NCBI GenBank assembly: GCA_004151065.3
Contig: NWUY0300057240.1
Location: forward strand, 1-23,015
DNA length: 23,015 bases
From: Larix sibirica
Lineage: Eukaryota > Streptophyta > Pinopsida > Pinales > Pinaceae
Direction: 5' to 3'
Shown in pieces: positions 1-12,026 of this stretch. The first letter of the stretch is position 1. Each line of letters opens with the position of its first letter. Below the pieces are notes generated by a model. That model saw only the letters and a program-made list of their open reading frames with translations, had not been told where the DNA came from and did not search any database. Position numbers and translations under genes: made by a program.

Positions 1-1899
1 CCATGGTTGAGCCTGCTTTGCTTTTTTATGCTCAAGATATGAATTGAATATACAAGTCGTTGACCATCATATGGAACCCACTTTCTTGATCTTTCATACC
101 ACGTATTACATGATATAAATTAAAATAGAAAGTATTTTTAAATGCATTTTTGTAAAACGTGTTGCAAAAAATGAGGTAGCATCAAGAAAATTCAAGTAAC
201 GGTGGACAAATGTGCCATTTGATAGATTGGCATAGAAAAGTAATGATTGCAATTGACTTGATTTTTCCAATGACCCTCCAAATTTACAACCTGTAATGGA
301 AGTGGATGGAGTTAATCCACTTGGATAATTTAACAAGTCATACAGTGTCAGATACACACAAAATTCCATCGTGGTTGTGCACAAAAATGATTTTTTTTTT
401 ATAATACTTGGTCTCAAGCAATTAAAGAATGACATCGATGTAACTTTGGTAGAATAATCACAAGCATTATGGGACTAAACAATAATGACATATGAACCTC
501 GTATCAAGACATGCTTTAACATGAAGGAAATTTTAATGTAGATGATCCATGAGTTTCCTACTTGTGGGAATAGGTTGTATAACAAAATTCTATTGTGCAT
601 GCCCCATATGTGGGAATAGCATTGAATCATATTAACTACCATTTAGTAAGAAGCATGTCTACATGGGATGTAGGATATATCTTCCGTAAAATTAGATGTT
701 TCATTCGCATTAAAAACCACTTAATGGGAAGGAGCATTGATTTAAAAGTGTCATATATTTTTAAAGAAATTGGAGGAAAGGAAGCAATTTGGGAAAAGTC
801 AATCAAACAAACATAAAATATAAGGAAACATATGGGGAAAATAATATTGTGGTGTAGAAGAAACATTCAATTCCATTTAATTTGGCACATTAGGAGATAT
901 GTAGACCCATAAATCATGACTAATTATTAGTCACTTGGTGTTTGAAGTGTTTTAATGTATTTATATGTTTTGGTTGAATGCATTGTTTATGATTGCTACA
1001 TTTTATGCTTATAATATTGTAATTTGTTTGGCTACATGAACACCTCAAATGTGACATTTTAGATAATGCATGTAGAAAGAATGCTTTTGAAAGCATTTTT
1101 GGAACCCTTTTAGATATACAACTAAGTTTGAGATTGGAAAAACACACATGATGACTTGCCAAAAATGGGTATAAGGAAATCAATGTCGTCACAAAATATT
1201 GGAAAACAAATATTCTTCCACTTACACCACACAATCTTTGAAAAAAAGAGAGAAAGAGACCCTATGTCATGTTCCTTTTTTCAGTTAAAGTGCCACATGG
1301 TTAAAGTTCTAGCCTTGTAATTCATATTTATATGGAAGATCTTAAGTTTTGTAGTGTGAAAGAACATGATTGCTAGGTTCTAATGCAACAACTCCTTTCA
1401 GTAGCTCTACACCATGTGCTTCCAAGTGTTGCTCGATTGACCATTTGTAAGCTTTGTTTCATTTACAAACAAATTTATGTAAAAACGATGAATACAAAGA
1501 ACCTCAACAGATTACAAGTTGATATCATAGAGACAATGTGCTTGCTTGAAAAATAATTTCCCCATTGATTATTTCATATAATGTTGTATATGACTATACA
1601 TTTAGTATGGTAGCTACACTACTGTGGCCTAGTTCAATATGGATGAATGTAGTCCTTTGAGAGCTCATTGTAGTTTTTACTCTATATCAAGCACAATAAT
1701 AATAAATCCTTATTTCAAGCTTTATATTTTATTTCAATTTTGTTGGGTTTATTATTTGGGAACAAGAAAATATACATGAGTTATGCAAAGAACAAATATA
1801 GGCTCAAATGGTGCACTACCAAAAGCTACAATGTGGGGGAATCGATAAGGTTTTGTGGAAGATACCTGAAAGGCATGAAGTCCATTGGAAACATGCCTA
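1..1899. other. AT-rich intergenic DNA, no gene seen
   Basis: No reading frame here has recognisable motifs. The longest open stretches (about 60-110 codons) have low-complexity, Ile/Phe/Leu/Asn-rich translations, as expected from AT-rich noncoding DNA, and overlap each other on opposite strands. No tRNA, LTR terminus or conserved retrotransposon motif was recognised. It may be very old transposon sequence decayed beyond recognition. Confidence 0.6.
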
Positions 1900-1958
1900 G
1901 TCGAAATGAAGTATGGGGTGATGAAGTCTTGTCGAAATGAAGTATGGGGTGATGAAGT
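1900..1958. repeat. 31-bp tandem duplication
   Basis: Two copies lie head to tail with a 31-bp period (1900-1930 and 1931-1958). The second matches the first for 28 bases and begins GTCGAAATGAAGTATGGGG. The exact identity suggests a recent slippage or short duplication compared with the decayed surroundings. No function is evident. Confidence 0.9.
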
Positions 1959-1978
1959 TAAATAAGTTGTGCTCAATA

Positions 1979-2611
1979 TGTAAGGTCTCTCGGCCTCATC
2001 TCCTTAATTAAATACCATATCTACATTAACTAGTATTAGAAACATGCTTATAACCACAAGGATAACAAACAATCAATCATAACATGAATTTAAGCAATAA
2101 CTTACTGAAAAGTACTTGTTTAAATGCCGAATTTGTCCAAGAATATAGTATTATTCCTACAACAACAAGCCTTCACCCTCCTTTGATGCCCATAATGTAA
2201 TTAAACCTCCCTGCCAACTAAGAGCCTAGCCAACTTCCTAGCTCCAAGAAACCTTTCAGTTTCTTGGCCCTTTGCACCCGTGACTCTAAGAATAATAATG
2301 CACAATATCTCTAAAAAATTGTTCCATGAAAATATTTCTTCCAAGAATTCTTCCACCTCTCCATAAGATCCAACCTCTCCACAACTTCTCATAAGAAAAA
2401 TAACTCCTCAACTCCTCTTCAACATCTCTATTTATTGAATTTCGATACACTTTTCCCAAGTCTCCTCAACCGCCCTCATTTATGGGTCATCAACCACCCC
2501 TTTAGCTTTATAGGGAAAAAGATATCTAAAATTAAACAATGAATCAAGAATAACAATAAATGTAAAATATAAAGTTTTTATTTTCATGCTAACTTATAAA
2601 TGAATTTGACA
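1979..2611 (-). mobile_element. Possible solo or 3' LTR (minus strand)
   Basis: Read on the minus strand, the block starts TGTCAAATTC right after a purine-rich ACTTGGGGGAAT (2612-2623), which resembles a polypurine tract, and ends ...CTTACA, so it has TG...CA termini about 633 bp apart. Inside are TATA-like sequences on the minus strand (CCTATAAAGC complement at 2505-2514, TAAATAGAG complement at 2426-2434), suiting a U3 promoter. No second copy is in the window and no pol domain is adjacent, so the boundaries are tentative. The 63-codon minus ORF inside has no recognisable domain. Confidence 0.3.
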
Positions 2612-2625
2612 ATTCCCCCAAGTTT

Positions 2626-3968
2626 TATGACACCCCAACATACATATTCAATTCATCATACCAACAAATAATGAAAGTTAAGGGTATTTAATGCTATTAG
2701 ATATTTATGTATTCAATATATTTCCTACAATCCTTAGTCATTCATTTAGTAATTAATACATTAATTAATCATACAAGTGTACATGCACAATGTAGGTATA
2801 CGTAGCTAGTGTATACATACATGAGTGTGTACTAATTATAAACAATAATTGCCTCTAAAGAATAGTTCATGTATGTGCTCATCCAAGTATGCAATCTAAC
2901 AATTAGTAATCACAACATCTAACAGTCACACTGACTAGTTTATAATCATTCAATACAAATGACACAACATACCCATATTATCACACATGATTAAAGCAAT
3001 ATTTATAGCACACAAAGTAACCAAGTTGTTATAACTAACCCACAACAACATTCTAAATTACATCGAACCATCCTTCCTCCCTAACCTACTTCCATCTTCC
3101 ACATACTATCCTTTCCTTTGCTGGAATATGCCGGAGCGTCAACTATATTGACCTAACTTCGGATAGAACCCATAAGTGGAGGTGTCGACTATACTGAAAA
3201 AAATTCCCCAATAGGAAACTGGCAGTCATCATCACACAACCTAGGGAGTGTGTCTCCGCTCAAACCTCCCACAACTCCAAGCTTCAGAGGATACATGGTA
3301 GGTAATATCTCCACCCATCCTAATGTAACTAAGGTCAACACCCTAATTGAGCGATACTGTGCAATTATTTTTCTTATAGTCATGTCATCATACAACCATT
3401 CTAGGCTAGCTATGCATCTTGTCAAAACCACACTTACCCACAAGTCATAACAATATTGGAATTTACAATTAAATCATAAGAAAACTTATAATTATCCTCT
3501 TGATGCCCCAGACATGTTGTGCCCCTTGGCACTTTTAGGAATCTAGCTATCTCATAGCCAGCCAACATGTGGGTTAGTTCGCCACTAACATAAATTTCAT
3601 GTATAAACATACCCAACTATTTCAAGTGATAATCCATATCACTAAAATGACATTTAAATATAATCATGTAATTTCTTTTGCAACATATATTGTACTTGTT
3701 CTATATCCAAAGTACAAATTAAATTAGCATCCACGTATTGATATCCCACATTCAATTTGCTTGTTCAAATGAAACAACATATTCATCACCATTAATAAAA
3801 TAAAATGATAAATTACATTTTCTATCATTACATTTAGGGAGTCCACATATTCACATAACAACATTATTAATCAATCTAATTGAGTCCGATAGATAATAAG
3901 CAAATAAAATGATAAACTAGTTCACATTAGAATTTTAACTACTGAATATCAAAATATGGGGCATTACA
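2626..3968 (-). mobile_element. Possible degraded LTR with GACACCCC/GGGGCATTACA ends
   Basis: The + strand ends TATGACACCCC (2626-2636) and GGGGCATTACA (3958-3968) form an imperfect inverted pair resembling the TGT(A/G)A...CCCC and GGGG...TTACA termini common in plant Ty3/Gypsy chromovirus LTRs. The 1.34-kb length fits. Composition is patchy, with a more GC-balanced centre around 3,060-3,620. No clear target-site duplication flanks it (AGTTT against ACCAT). Strand is a guess. It directly abuts the LTR-like block at 1979-2611, so the two could be parts of one element or a nested pair. Short ORFs at 3189-3616 carry no recognised domain. Confidence 0.3.
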
Positions 3969-5284
3969 ACCATATGTGGATCTTATTTAAGACACAAAGT
4001 TTATGCATGGAAAGAGTAAATTACAGGTTTGAGCTAAAAATTATTATATTAAGAATTGATCATTAAGATGCATAGAAGGGAGATCACGAAATCAAATACC
4101 CACGTCCAAAAATATGATTCTTTATTGCAAAAAATCCACAACCAATATTTTATTGATTTGTTAAAAAACACATGTTAACATGTTATTTATATATGCTGAC
4201 ATGTTCATTATACTATAAGTACCTAAAATTTATTATATTATACCAATGCGATGTAGGAAACTAAAACATGTTTTATTAATTTTGAATCTATGTGGTGTTC
4301 TAACTACTTTTTATAATCTATACATGGAAGGAGAAGAAAAACATTATTTGTGAGAAATTGCGAGATATACCAAATTTAAAACCTGTTTCATACCAAATGC
4401 AGAAAGAAAGAGAGAGCCGCCTGAAATAATGGCGTCTATATTAAAGCTCAAATTTTGATACGATCAAGTGCTAAAGACAAACCATATATTTCATAAATCC
4501 ACCTTTTTTGGAGCGATATAAGAAATAATTGGATTTTATTACATTTCCATAGAGAACATCTTGTTCAAATATGATTGGGTTGAACACAGTAAAAAATAAA
4601 ATAAAACTAATGATTTAGGTTTTATATTACCAAATCTAAACAAATTTCAAAGTAAAAAACTTTAGTGAAATGATATATTTATTCATTCTATCATAGTAAT
4701 CCAAGTAAGAATTCTATATAGAAGATCCACTTGAGACCTATTTGTATGTTGTTTTGGCATGCCCTCCAAAACTAAGATTCAAGAATAATACTACATATGA
4801 ACCTATATTACAATTACCAAGAATTGTAGGGTTTGAAAGAACCAATTGCATGTGATGAAAATATAGTTGATGATGATGCCAATGTGAGATATGTTTAACC
4901 AGATTAAGAAAGAATATGGTTGCATGATGATAAATAGAACATATTCTTTGTTTAGTTTTATTTCCTCAATTATTGTTTGAGGAAGAAACAATTATATGTT
5001 TAATATATTAAATGTTTTGTAGATATAAATGTGAATCAATTGATTATATATAGATAAATGCATTACTTCGTAGGTAAAAAAGTCAATCTTTGTTTTTGAT
5101 AGTGAAAAGGATAAAATAGCCCTATGAAAAAAATAAAAATAGCACCTTATAAATGGCTAGGTTGTTATGAAACATTGCATATATTAACTAAAATATTTAG
5201 TTCCAAATTAAAAGATAATGAATGTTAATATGTTGTTATAATGTGGAGTCATAAAGTTAACTCGTTGTTGTTATTTCAAAAACC
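3969..5284. other. AT-rich intergenic DNA, no gene seen
   Basis: No coding frame or retrotransposon motif was recognised. The only distinct local structure is a perfect 14-bp palindrome, ACATGTTAACATGT, at 4170-4183. It is probably a chance feature of AT-rich sequence. Confidence 0.55.
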
Positions 5285-5680
5285 AATTAATTAACTCTTT
5301 CCTCTCCTGGACATTAATACATTAGTGGAAATAGGAAGTTGTCATATGTATATTATTATTTTTAATGTAAGTATATAAATTAATATAGATTGCAAAACTT
5401 GTTTGTGTAATGAATTTCATATTAAGGTTGCAAGTTCTTGCCTAAGGATATTTCAAACTATTATTAATTCGGTTAAATAACTTTGTTTCTCTCCTCGACA
5501 TAACGAAGATATAAATGACATTATTGAATATATAGTAGGTTGTCATATGCATATTTTTTTTTCAATATAATTATTTAAACTAATATAGTTTCCCAAACCT
5601 ACATGTGTGATGACCTTCATATTAAGGTTGCAATGTTCTTGCATTGCCTAAAAATATTTAGGCCATTATTAATTGTTATT
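5285..5680. repeat. Diverged ~200-bp tandem duplication
   Basis: Two diverged copies are recognisable by ordered anchors at a fixed offset. GTTGTCATATG occurs at 5338 and 5539 (201 apart), and CATATTAAGGTTGCAA at 5418 and 5618 (200 apart). CTCTCCT(G/C)GACAT and TATTATTAATT anchors sit in the same order. Copies are about 5,285-5,476 and 5,477-5,680. No coding signal is shared between copies. Confidence 0.75.
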
Positions 5681-6200
5681 AATTGTGCTATAAGAATTAT
5701 TACTATAAGAGTCCTTAAAGCTTCAAAGCCTTGCTATGAAGCTCGCCAAAGGTACTTTATCCACATCTTTATGAATACAAATATGGGGATTGGATGACAT
5801 TGATTCTACGTTGTTTTATATCAATAATGCTTTTACTCAAAGTTTATTGTGGCAAATATATGTGTGTGTTTTACCAAGTTAGAGTTCTTTGAGTAATACA
5901 ATTTGAATTTAAAAGTTAATATGTGCATTGAAGGTAATGGAAATGTACTATTCACGATTTTGCATATCAATGCAAGTGAGACATGGATGCTAACAAGTCA
6001 AAGACTTATAGAATAAACATATAGCATGTTCCATAGTATATGATTAAATTATTGAAATCAATACAATATTAGATGTTTTTTATAACAAAAACAACTAATT
6101 ATATTGCTTTGAAAAAAAATTGTGGCTATATCCGAAAGCTTTCTTTCAAAATTCTAGATAACTCTAGAAGGATTACCGAACAACGAAGGATTCCACATTG
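5681..6200. other. AT-rich intergenic DNA, no gene seen
   Basis: Nothing recognisable was seen on either strand. Short open frames only, with low-complexity translations. Confidence 0.5.
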
Positions 6201-6202
6201 AT

Positions 6203-6560
6203 TATCCTAGCGTCATTAGTGACTTCCATGACCACTAAAGCTTACATGTTTCTACCTCTTATTTTTGTTTTCTTTATGGATAACATAGTATATTGCACTC
6301 TCTATTGATTACTAAAGAATGAGTAAAATCTTGTAGATTACATAAAGACCCAGTTTTCTCCATTTGCCAAAATGTTCAAGATGGAATAAATTTGGATTGG
6401 CATGGGTGGCTACTTTGCTTGTATTCTTCTTCTCAACAAGGTGGGGGTACACTATGGGATGGAGGTTCACAAAAGAAATTAGATGAGATAAAAGGTCTAA
6501 GGTATTTGACATTAGAAGGCCTAGCGGTCACTATTAGTGACAACCACTAATGATCATTGC
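6203..6560. repeat. Dispersed direct repeat around CCTAGCG..TTAGTGAC
   Basis: A motif reading CCTAGCG-TCA-TTAGTGAC followed by CCACTAA occurs near 6,208-6,237 and again near 6,520-6,550, about 315 bp apart. The second copy contains a near-perfect palindrome GTCACTATTAGTGAC. These look like outlying, more diverged members of the repeat field that continues to 7.4 kb. Confidence 0.5.
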
Positions 6561-6794
6561 TAAAGCTTTGGAATTTCAAATGAAATCTTTGGTGATTGTT
6601 ATTAATCATCATCGTGAATAAGTATAAGCAACTTTGGCGATGGTTTTATAGGGATTATTGTTAATCAATCTATAAAATGCAAGACTTTGGTAGTAGTTAA
6701 CAATTTTCACCCTTAATAATAATAAAAAATAGCGATCAATGATGTCCATCACCCTTGACAAGGGTTTTTCCCATAGTCAATGTCGATCGATATA

Positions 6795-7430
6795 GGTACC
6801 TAAAGAAATGTACCAATGGAAATGGTCAATAAACTTCACCTTATCCTTCTTTTAGCAATCAATTGTGCAGGTAATTGTAGGTAACCATAGAAATGTACTT
6901 ATGGCTACGATCAATAACCATTTATCTAGTCTTCTTTTGACAATACTATGTACCCATTGTCATAGGATCCCAACAAAATGTACTTAGATTATGGTTGTTG
7001 ACCATCGGCATAGACTTCATTGGGTGATGGGTGGCTACTGTCATCTTATGATCCCAATGCATCGAACTTATAACAAAAATCATGGACTGTCCACAATGGT
7101 ATGTGGATGATGACATATATGACATGCATGGATTGTCACCTTTATGATCTCGATGCAATGAAATTAAGATAATGGTTACACACTATCACCACAATGATTT
7201 TTAGATGAAAACATGGATGATGGGAATAACCTATCTCTGTTTAGTCCCAATATAGTAAACTTATGATAACTATCACAAACCATCAGCATTACATTTTTTA
7301 ATAAAAACATGGGTGATAGGTAATGACTATCAAGGTAGAGTACCAATGGTGATGGGATTAGCAACCCAAAACTTGTTAGCAACAAAGGGTTTGTTGACAA
7401 ATGGTTTTGGTGATGAATGTCATTTTGATT
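6795..7430. repeat. Degenerate tandem array, period ~84 then ~95-99 bp
   Basis: Corresponding positions recur: the GAAATGTAC-like core at 6805, 6890 and 6975, then the GAT(C/T)CC-like core at 6966, 7050, 7146, 7245 and about 7338. Spacings are 85, 85, 84, 96, 99 and ~93. Later units share AAACATGG(A/G)TGAT(G/A)GG. Units are heavily diverged. The short minus-strand ORFs here are repeat translations (Met/His/Ser-rich) and are not believed to be genes. Confidence 0.7.
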
Positions 7431-7647
7431 AGCATTATAGATGTTGTGGAGACTACTTTTATTCTTCTCGATGAATTGATTTATTATAGTGACGATAACC
7501 ATACTACATTATGAGAATATTATAAAGGGGCCTATTGTACGGGAAAACTCACTAAATGGTGGTGACCAAGTTCAAGAGACAAGGGGAACTTATAGGAGAA
7601 TATGAAACCAATATGTCACAAAGGTTAATTCAAGAAAATGGTTGATG

Positions 7648-7667
7648 AATTAATTAATTAATTAATT
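7648..7667. repeat. (AATT)5 microsatellite
   Basis: Five uninterrupted AATT units, self-complementary. A simple sequence repeat with no further context. Confidence 0.9.
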
Positions 7668-7896
7668 TTATAGTTCCTTAGCGTCTCGAGGTTGATTTTA
7701 TATTATTGCAAAAATCAAATGAACCCAACTTCACACAATAATTTATTAAGCATACAAATCAATAACCCAAAGACACAACCTAATCTAAACTTGATGTTCT
7801 ATACAAGAAGAACAAAAGTCTAAGTTACTTTTATTATTGTAGGTTAATTGTAAGGTATATTGCTTAATGAATATTACAAGGTCTTGTGTTCTTTGT

Positions 7897-7908
7897 GCTC
7901 TATACCAA
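7897..7908 (-). other. Possible LTR-retrotransposon primer-binding site remnant
   Basis: The minus strand reads TTGGTATAGAGC, one base short of the tRNA-Met type site TTGGTATCAGAGC. It is preceded on that strand by GGCATCATGC, and CATCA would suit an LTR end. If real, a decayed LTR would extend from 7,912 rightwards. I see no other proof of that LTR. Confidence 0.3.
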
Positions 7909-7912
7909 GCAT

Positions 7913-8414
7913 GATGCCAAATAGAGGTCATGAATAAAAAAATATCAAGAAGTTATTGCTTAATAAGGTATGCAATGTTTGATATTGCTAAAAAGATGTT
8001 TAGAACGAAAAGTGATTTGAAATCGAAACTTTCTTATCTTTTCTTTTAATTTATAAAGCGTAAGGAAAATTAACAGGAAGATGACATACAAAAACGTGAA
8101 TCAAATTATATATATGTTCCAAAAACACAAAATAGTTTCCTATATATTTTCTTAAAAATTTCAAATCTAAAAATGAATATGTCTAGGTTTTGGATTAAAA
8201 ACCAAACTTGGTGTGCAAGTTCCCAAAATCCATTTGTAGGGTGCAACTTTTGATGAAAAAGCACACAAATGAGCAAAAAAACACACAAGAAAAAATATAT
8301 GCACTTTTTATGCATAAGCTTTTCTCAAAATAGAGTGTAACTGCACCTAAAAGGACCATACATGTGTGCACCCAAGAGAAAAAAAAAGAAAAACAATATT
8401 AAAATCTAGGGAAC
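7913..8414. other. AT-rich DNA, no gene seen
   Basis: No recognised coding sequence. A purine/ACAC-rich patch (about 8,250-8,400) contains several AAAAAACACACAA-like runs. It could be part of a decayed LTR implied by the primer-binding-like site at 7,897, but no terminus was found. Confidence 0.4.
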
Positions 8415-8482
8415 ATGGTTATAATGTTTAGCTTCCATGGAAACATTATAACCATTCTTTCAAACATTATAACCATTCTTTC
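8415..8482. repeat. 21-bp tandem duplication with inverted copy
   Basis: A perfect 21-bp unit (AAACATTATAACCATTCTTT plus C) is repeated at 8441-8461 and 8462-8482. Its first 15 bases occur inverted at 8415-8429 (ATGGTTATAATGTTT), so either copy can pair with the upstream arm in a hairpin with an 11- or 32-nt loop. TTCCATGG also recurs on both sides. Confidence 0.9.
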
Positions 8483-9499
8483 ATTAACTTCCATGGCTAA
8501 TGAAAGAAAAATAGAATGAAAATTCACACAAGAAATCACTAAAGGAAATCTAAGGGAGAGATTAAAAATGATAAAATATACTCCCGAATGAAATTACTAT
8601 CATGTTGTTGGAATTTTACACATTGTATGTAAACTCAAACCCCACTAGAATATTGGTATGCCAGTGATAGACAAAGAGAAAATAAATGTATAATCTATCT
8701 AGTTAAGTAGGCACAGAATCAAACTAGGGATTTGTTGTTGGCAAGAAAACCTATAAACTTATGCTCCTCAATGGATCATCCAAATCTCTACTTAAACTAG
8801 AGGAGAAGGAAAGGACAACTACCTCCAAAAAAGTTGCACAAAAGACAAGAAGAACTACCTCCAAGCAACTTGCACAAAACACCTTCCCTACTCTATCATG
8901 CAAAAAACCCTAGATCTAATTTACTATGACAAGATTGAAACCCTTCTAGATCTACTTGATGGTTCAAAGAGAGAAAAATCATAAAAGTAATAGGATTCAA
9001 CAAAAAAAAATTGGAAGTACTACTACATTTGGAGTCAAAATATAATGTTAAATATGACATTAGTTTAGACACTAATTAATTATTTTTGACATTGGAATAA
9101 GTTGTATTTATATTTATTTTCCAAATTTTCTTATAAACATCTTATTATCATGATGGAAAAAGTTATGAAATTGTATTTGCTATATAAATACTAATATTTT
9201 AGTCTTTCCCAACATTGACATTTTCCCATAGAAAGCAATTCTATAAATGACAATTTATATTTAAAGAGTCGAAGATTTTAAAGTTGAAATTTCAACATCA
9301 AAAGGTTGAAATCTTGCCATATTCTCTATGATTCTTTTTATAAAATACTTATGTACCCACAAATATATCATTGATATATTTCCAATGGTGTATCATGCAC
9401 TTAAAAAAGAGTTCATACATGAAAGTGATGGCACTATAAAGTGGGCATCCCAACTCACCTTCTTGTGGCATTTCAAATAAAAAAAGCATATAGTTTTTT
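8483..9499. other. AT-rich intergenic DNA, no gene seen
   Basis: Nothing recognised on either strand. The stretch 8,810-8,900 has a short imperfect repeat (ACTACCTCCAA...TTGCACAAAA twice, about 50 bp apart). No coding potential was identified. Confidence 0.5.
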
Positions 9500-10075
9500 A
9501 AGTAAATGGGAATAATTGAGATACTTTTAAAAACTTGGATGGATGAGTAATCAAATGTAATTAGGGAAAATTGGGATAATTATTCCGATTGGGCAATTTT
9601 TTCAAATTGGGTTAATTAAGGCAAGCGAATTAATTGGGAAAATTTGTACTTTAACTAGAGGAAATTAGGTTGGTTAGGGGAAAATTGGAAACGATGAAAA
9701 TTGGGGCTAATTGTGGAAATTTAGAAAATTAAACTAACTAGGAAATTGGGTGACTTGGCATTATTGGGAAAATTGGGGAAATTATGACCATTGAAGAAGT
9801 TGGGCTAATTTGTCTAATTTGAATAATTATAAAAACTACAGAAAGTTGGGGCAACTTGATGTAATTGAAAAAACTGGGGCTAGCCTTGGTTATGTAGAAA
9901 AATTAGGCTAATTTGGGCTTAACTAGGGAAAGATGGTTAAATGGGATAATGGGGTACTAACAGGGAAAATAAAGTGATTGGCTTAAATAATGATAAATTG
10001 GGCCTATTGGATCATTTGGGGATAAATGGGGGCATTTAGCATGTTAAATCGGGCCAATTCTTGGAGCAAATTAGG
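9500..10075. repeat. AATTGGG-rich degenerate minisatellite
   Basis: For about 570 bp the + strand is dominated by short variants of AATTGGG, AAATTGGGG and GGGCTAATT spaced irregularly by about 10-20 bases, with clear G-over-C strand asymmetry. The flanks lack this pattern. It looks like an ancient short-unit tandem array that has decayed. No ORF is associated. Confidence 0.7.
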
Positions 10076-10958
10076 GATATATAGGCAATTGAGTAGTAGA
10101 ACAAATATTTTCAATGCAAGTCCAATGTGGTCTCAAGCACTATGCATTTCCAATGAGCACTTGATGTAAATTGGTATGGCCTTAGAACTAATCCTCTTGA
10201 CTTCATAATTGTTAAGCATAGTTCCATTGTTGACCATGGTTAACTAAAGTTTCCCACTAATTTGGATATTATTTTTTAGTCATCTAGTAGTACCCTTACG
10301 TCAATATTCATAACATCATATTGATTTTGTATAGTTTCTCATTTTGTTACAACATGATAATTAACAAGTAATAATAAAATTAACTCATGGCCACAAAGGA
10401 CACACATATAAATAACAAACAAATTAAATAAAAAACTCTTAACATTTAGAAAAAAGAAATTAGCAAGAAAATATGCAACATTTAAATACCATGAAAAATT
10501 AATAAGCCTACTAATTAACAAAACAACAATATTTGAATTAAACCTAACAACTTTTTTCTTGCTCGATTCTTTTTTGTAATTTCATTCATATAAACAAAAT
10601 TACATTATGTATATGTTAGTATCATTTTAATATTCCATAGAAGGGATACCATGTCCCTAATGTACATATTAGGATTATTATCCATATAGGGAACCCAATA
10701 CAAAAAAAATCAGACATAGTACCCAAAAAATAGGTATCCCCTATCCTCTAGGATCATTCTAGCATAGTTCATATATTGTTTCAAAAGAACTCTCATGTAT
10801 CAAATTTAAAACACACACAATAATCATATGTCACCATCCAGGCATTAATAAAGAAAAACATAATAGTTGTTTGTTGAGCCCAACTAGAAGTTAAAACGAA
10901 AACATAATAACATCAGTGAGATGTCCTTCCGCGAACTCTTGTACTTTCCATGAGCTTG
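10076..10958. other. AT-rich intergenic DNA, no gene seen
   Basis: No gene or clear repeat was recognised. Composition shifts to more balanced GC from about 10,915, just before the LTR start. Confidence 0.5.
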
Positions 10959-11413
10959 TGATGCATGGGCATCGATGCTAAGCTAGCAATGTGATTGCGT
11001 GTTCACATGTTGTGGCTAGCAAGAGGACAAGCTGTCCTGAAGTAGGAAGAAGATTCGTTTGTTAAGTAGTTTAAATAACTGCAAGTATGTAACCGACTAG
11101 TAGGTTGTCAGTTTTTGAGAAAATAGGACATAGTGGCAATTTTATACTCCCCACGTGGAGATCAAGATGGATAGCCAGTATGTTGTTAAATGATAGTGAC
11201 TCCTTCAGTGATGGGGAGAGTTAGTTAGTAGTTTGTTTTACTGTCCATCCATTCAGTTTTGGGGATTTTTTTCGAATGGGTGAAATAGGGGGAGATTGGG
11301 CCTCAGTAGGATTGGTTAGAGGTTGGCGCAAGCGAGAGTGCTGCATAAGAAAGAGTCGGTGGGATATTTTCCTGCACACCAGAGGAAAGTACGACTGTAT
11401 AGATGTTTTTGCT

Positions 11414-11508
11414 NNNNNNNNNNNNNNNNNNNNNNNNNNNNNNNNNNNNNNNNNNNNNNNNNNNNNNNNNNNNNNNNNNNNNNNNNNNNNNNNNNNNNNN
11501 NNNNNNNN
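11414..11508. other. Assembly gap (95 N)
   Basis: A run of N inside the LTR. Open frames reading through it are not supported. The true length of missing sequence is unknown. Confidence 0.99.
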
Positions 11509-12026
11509 GTGCAAATGTTAACCTGATATCTGTGTGAATGAACCTTCGCTTTCGTGTTTGTATGAACAATTAAGAACACCCAAACCCTTCATAAACTGAC
11601 CATTAATCCGTAGCAGAGATAATCTCTTGTTGTGTTTAGTTCTTCATCAAATCTGGACGAAGATCGAGCTGGATTGATCAATTCTCTGATCAATCCACGA
11701 GAAAATCGTAGAGTCACAGTCAATTCAAATTAACAGACATTGGACGACTCAGATCAAAGCCCAAAGGAATATCGACGACAGGGAAATAATCAATCAAGTG
11801 AATGTGCATTGGAGTTAGCGTCTCCGCAAGCCAATGCGAAGTATTCTGCGTTGATCTTTGATCAACGGACGTGATAACATCTGCAAGAGATCAACGGTTT
11901 CTACAACGTTCTGCAGAAGGAAAGAGCTCGAGAGTTAACGGCGAGAGTTTCGGAAGCCTCTCTGCAGAATCTCTTTCAAGAAAGTGCGAAAGGCACACCC
12001 GCAATCCACAAGTTGCGTAAATGAGT

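Noticed and set aside
106-1234. Open frames of 73-109 codons at the left end
   Set aside because: Overlapping on both strands, low-complexity and AT-driven, without domains.
3189-3616. Short minus-strand frames as a gag or pol fragment
   Set aside because: I looked for protease, RT, RNase H, integrase and chromodomain motifs and saw none.
11221-11579. Several open frames across 11.2-11.6 kb
   Set aside because: They read through the 95-N gap and overlap on both strands; the sequence is LTR.
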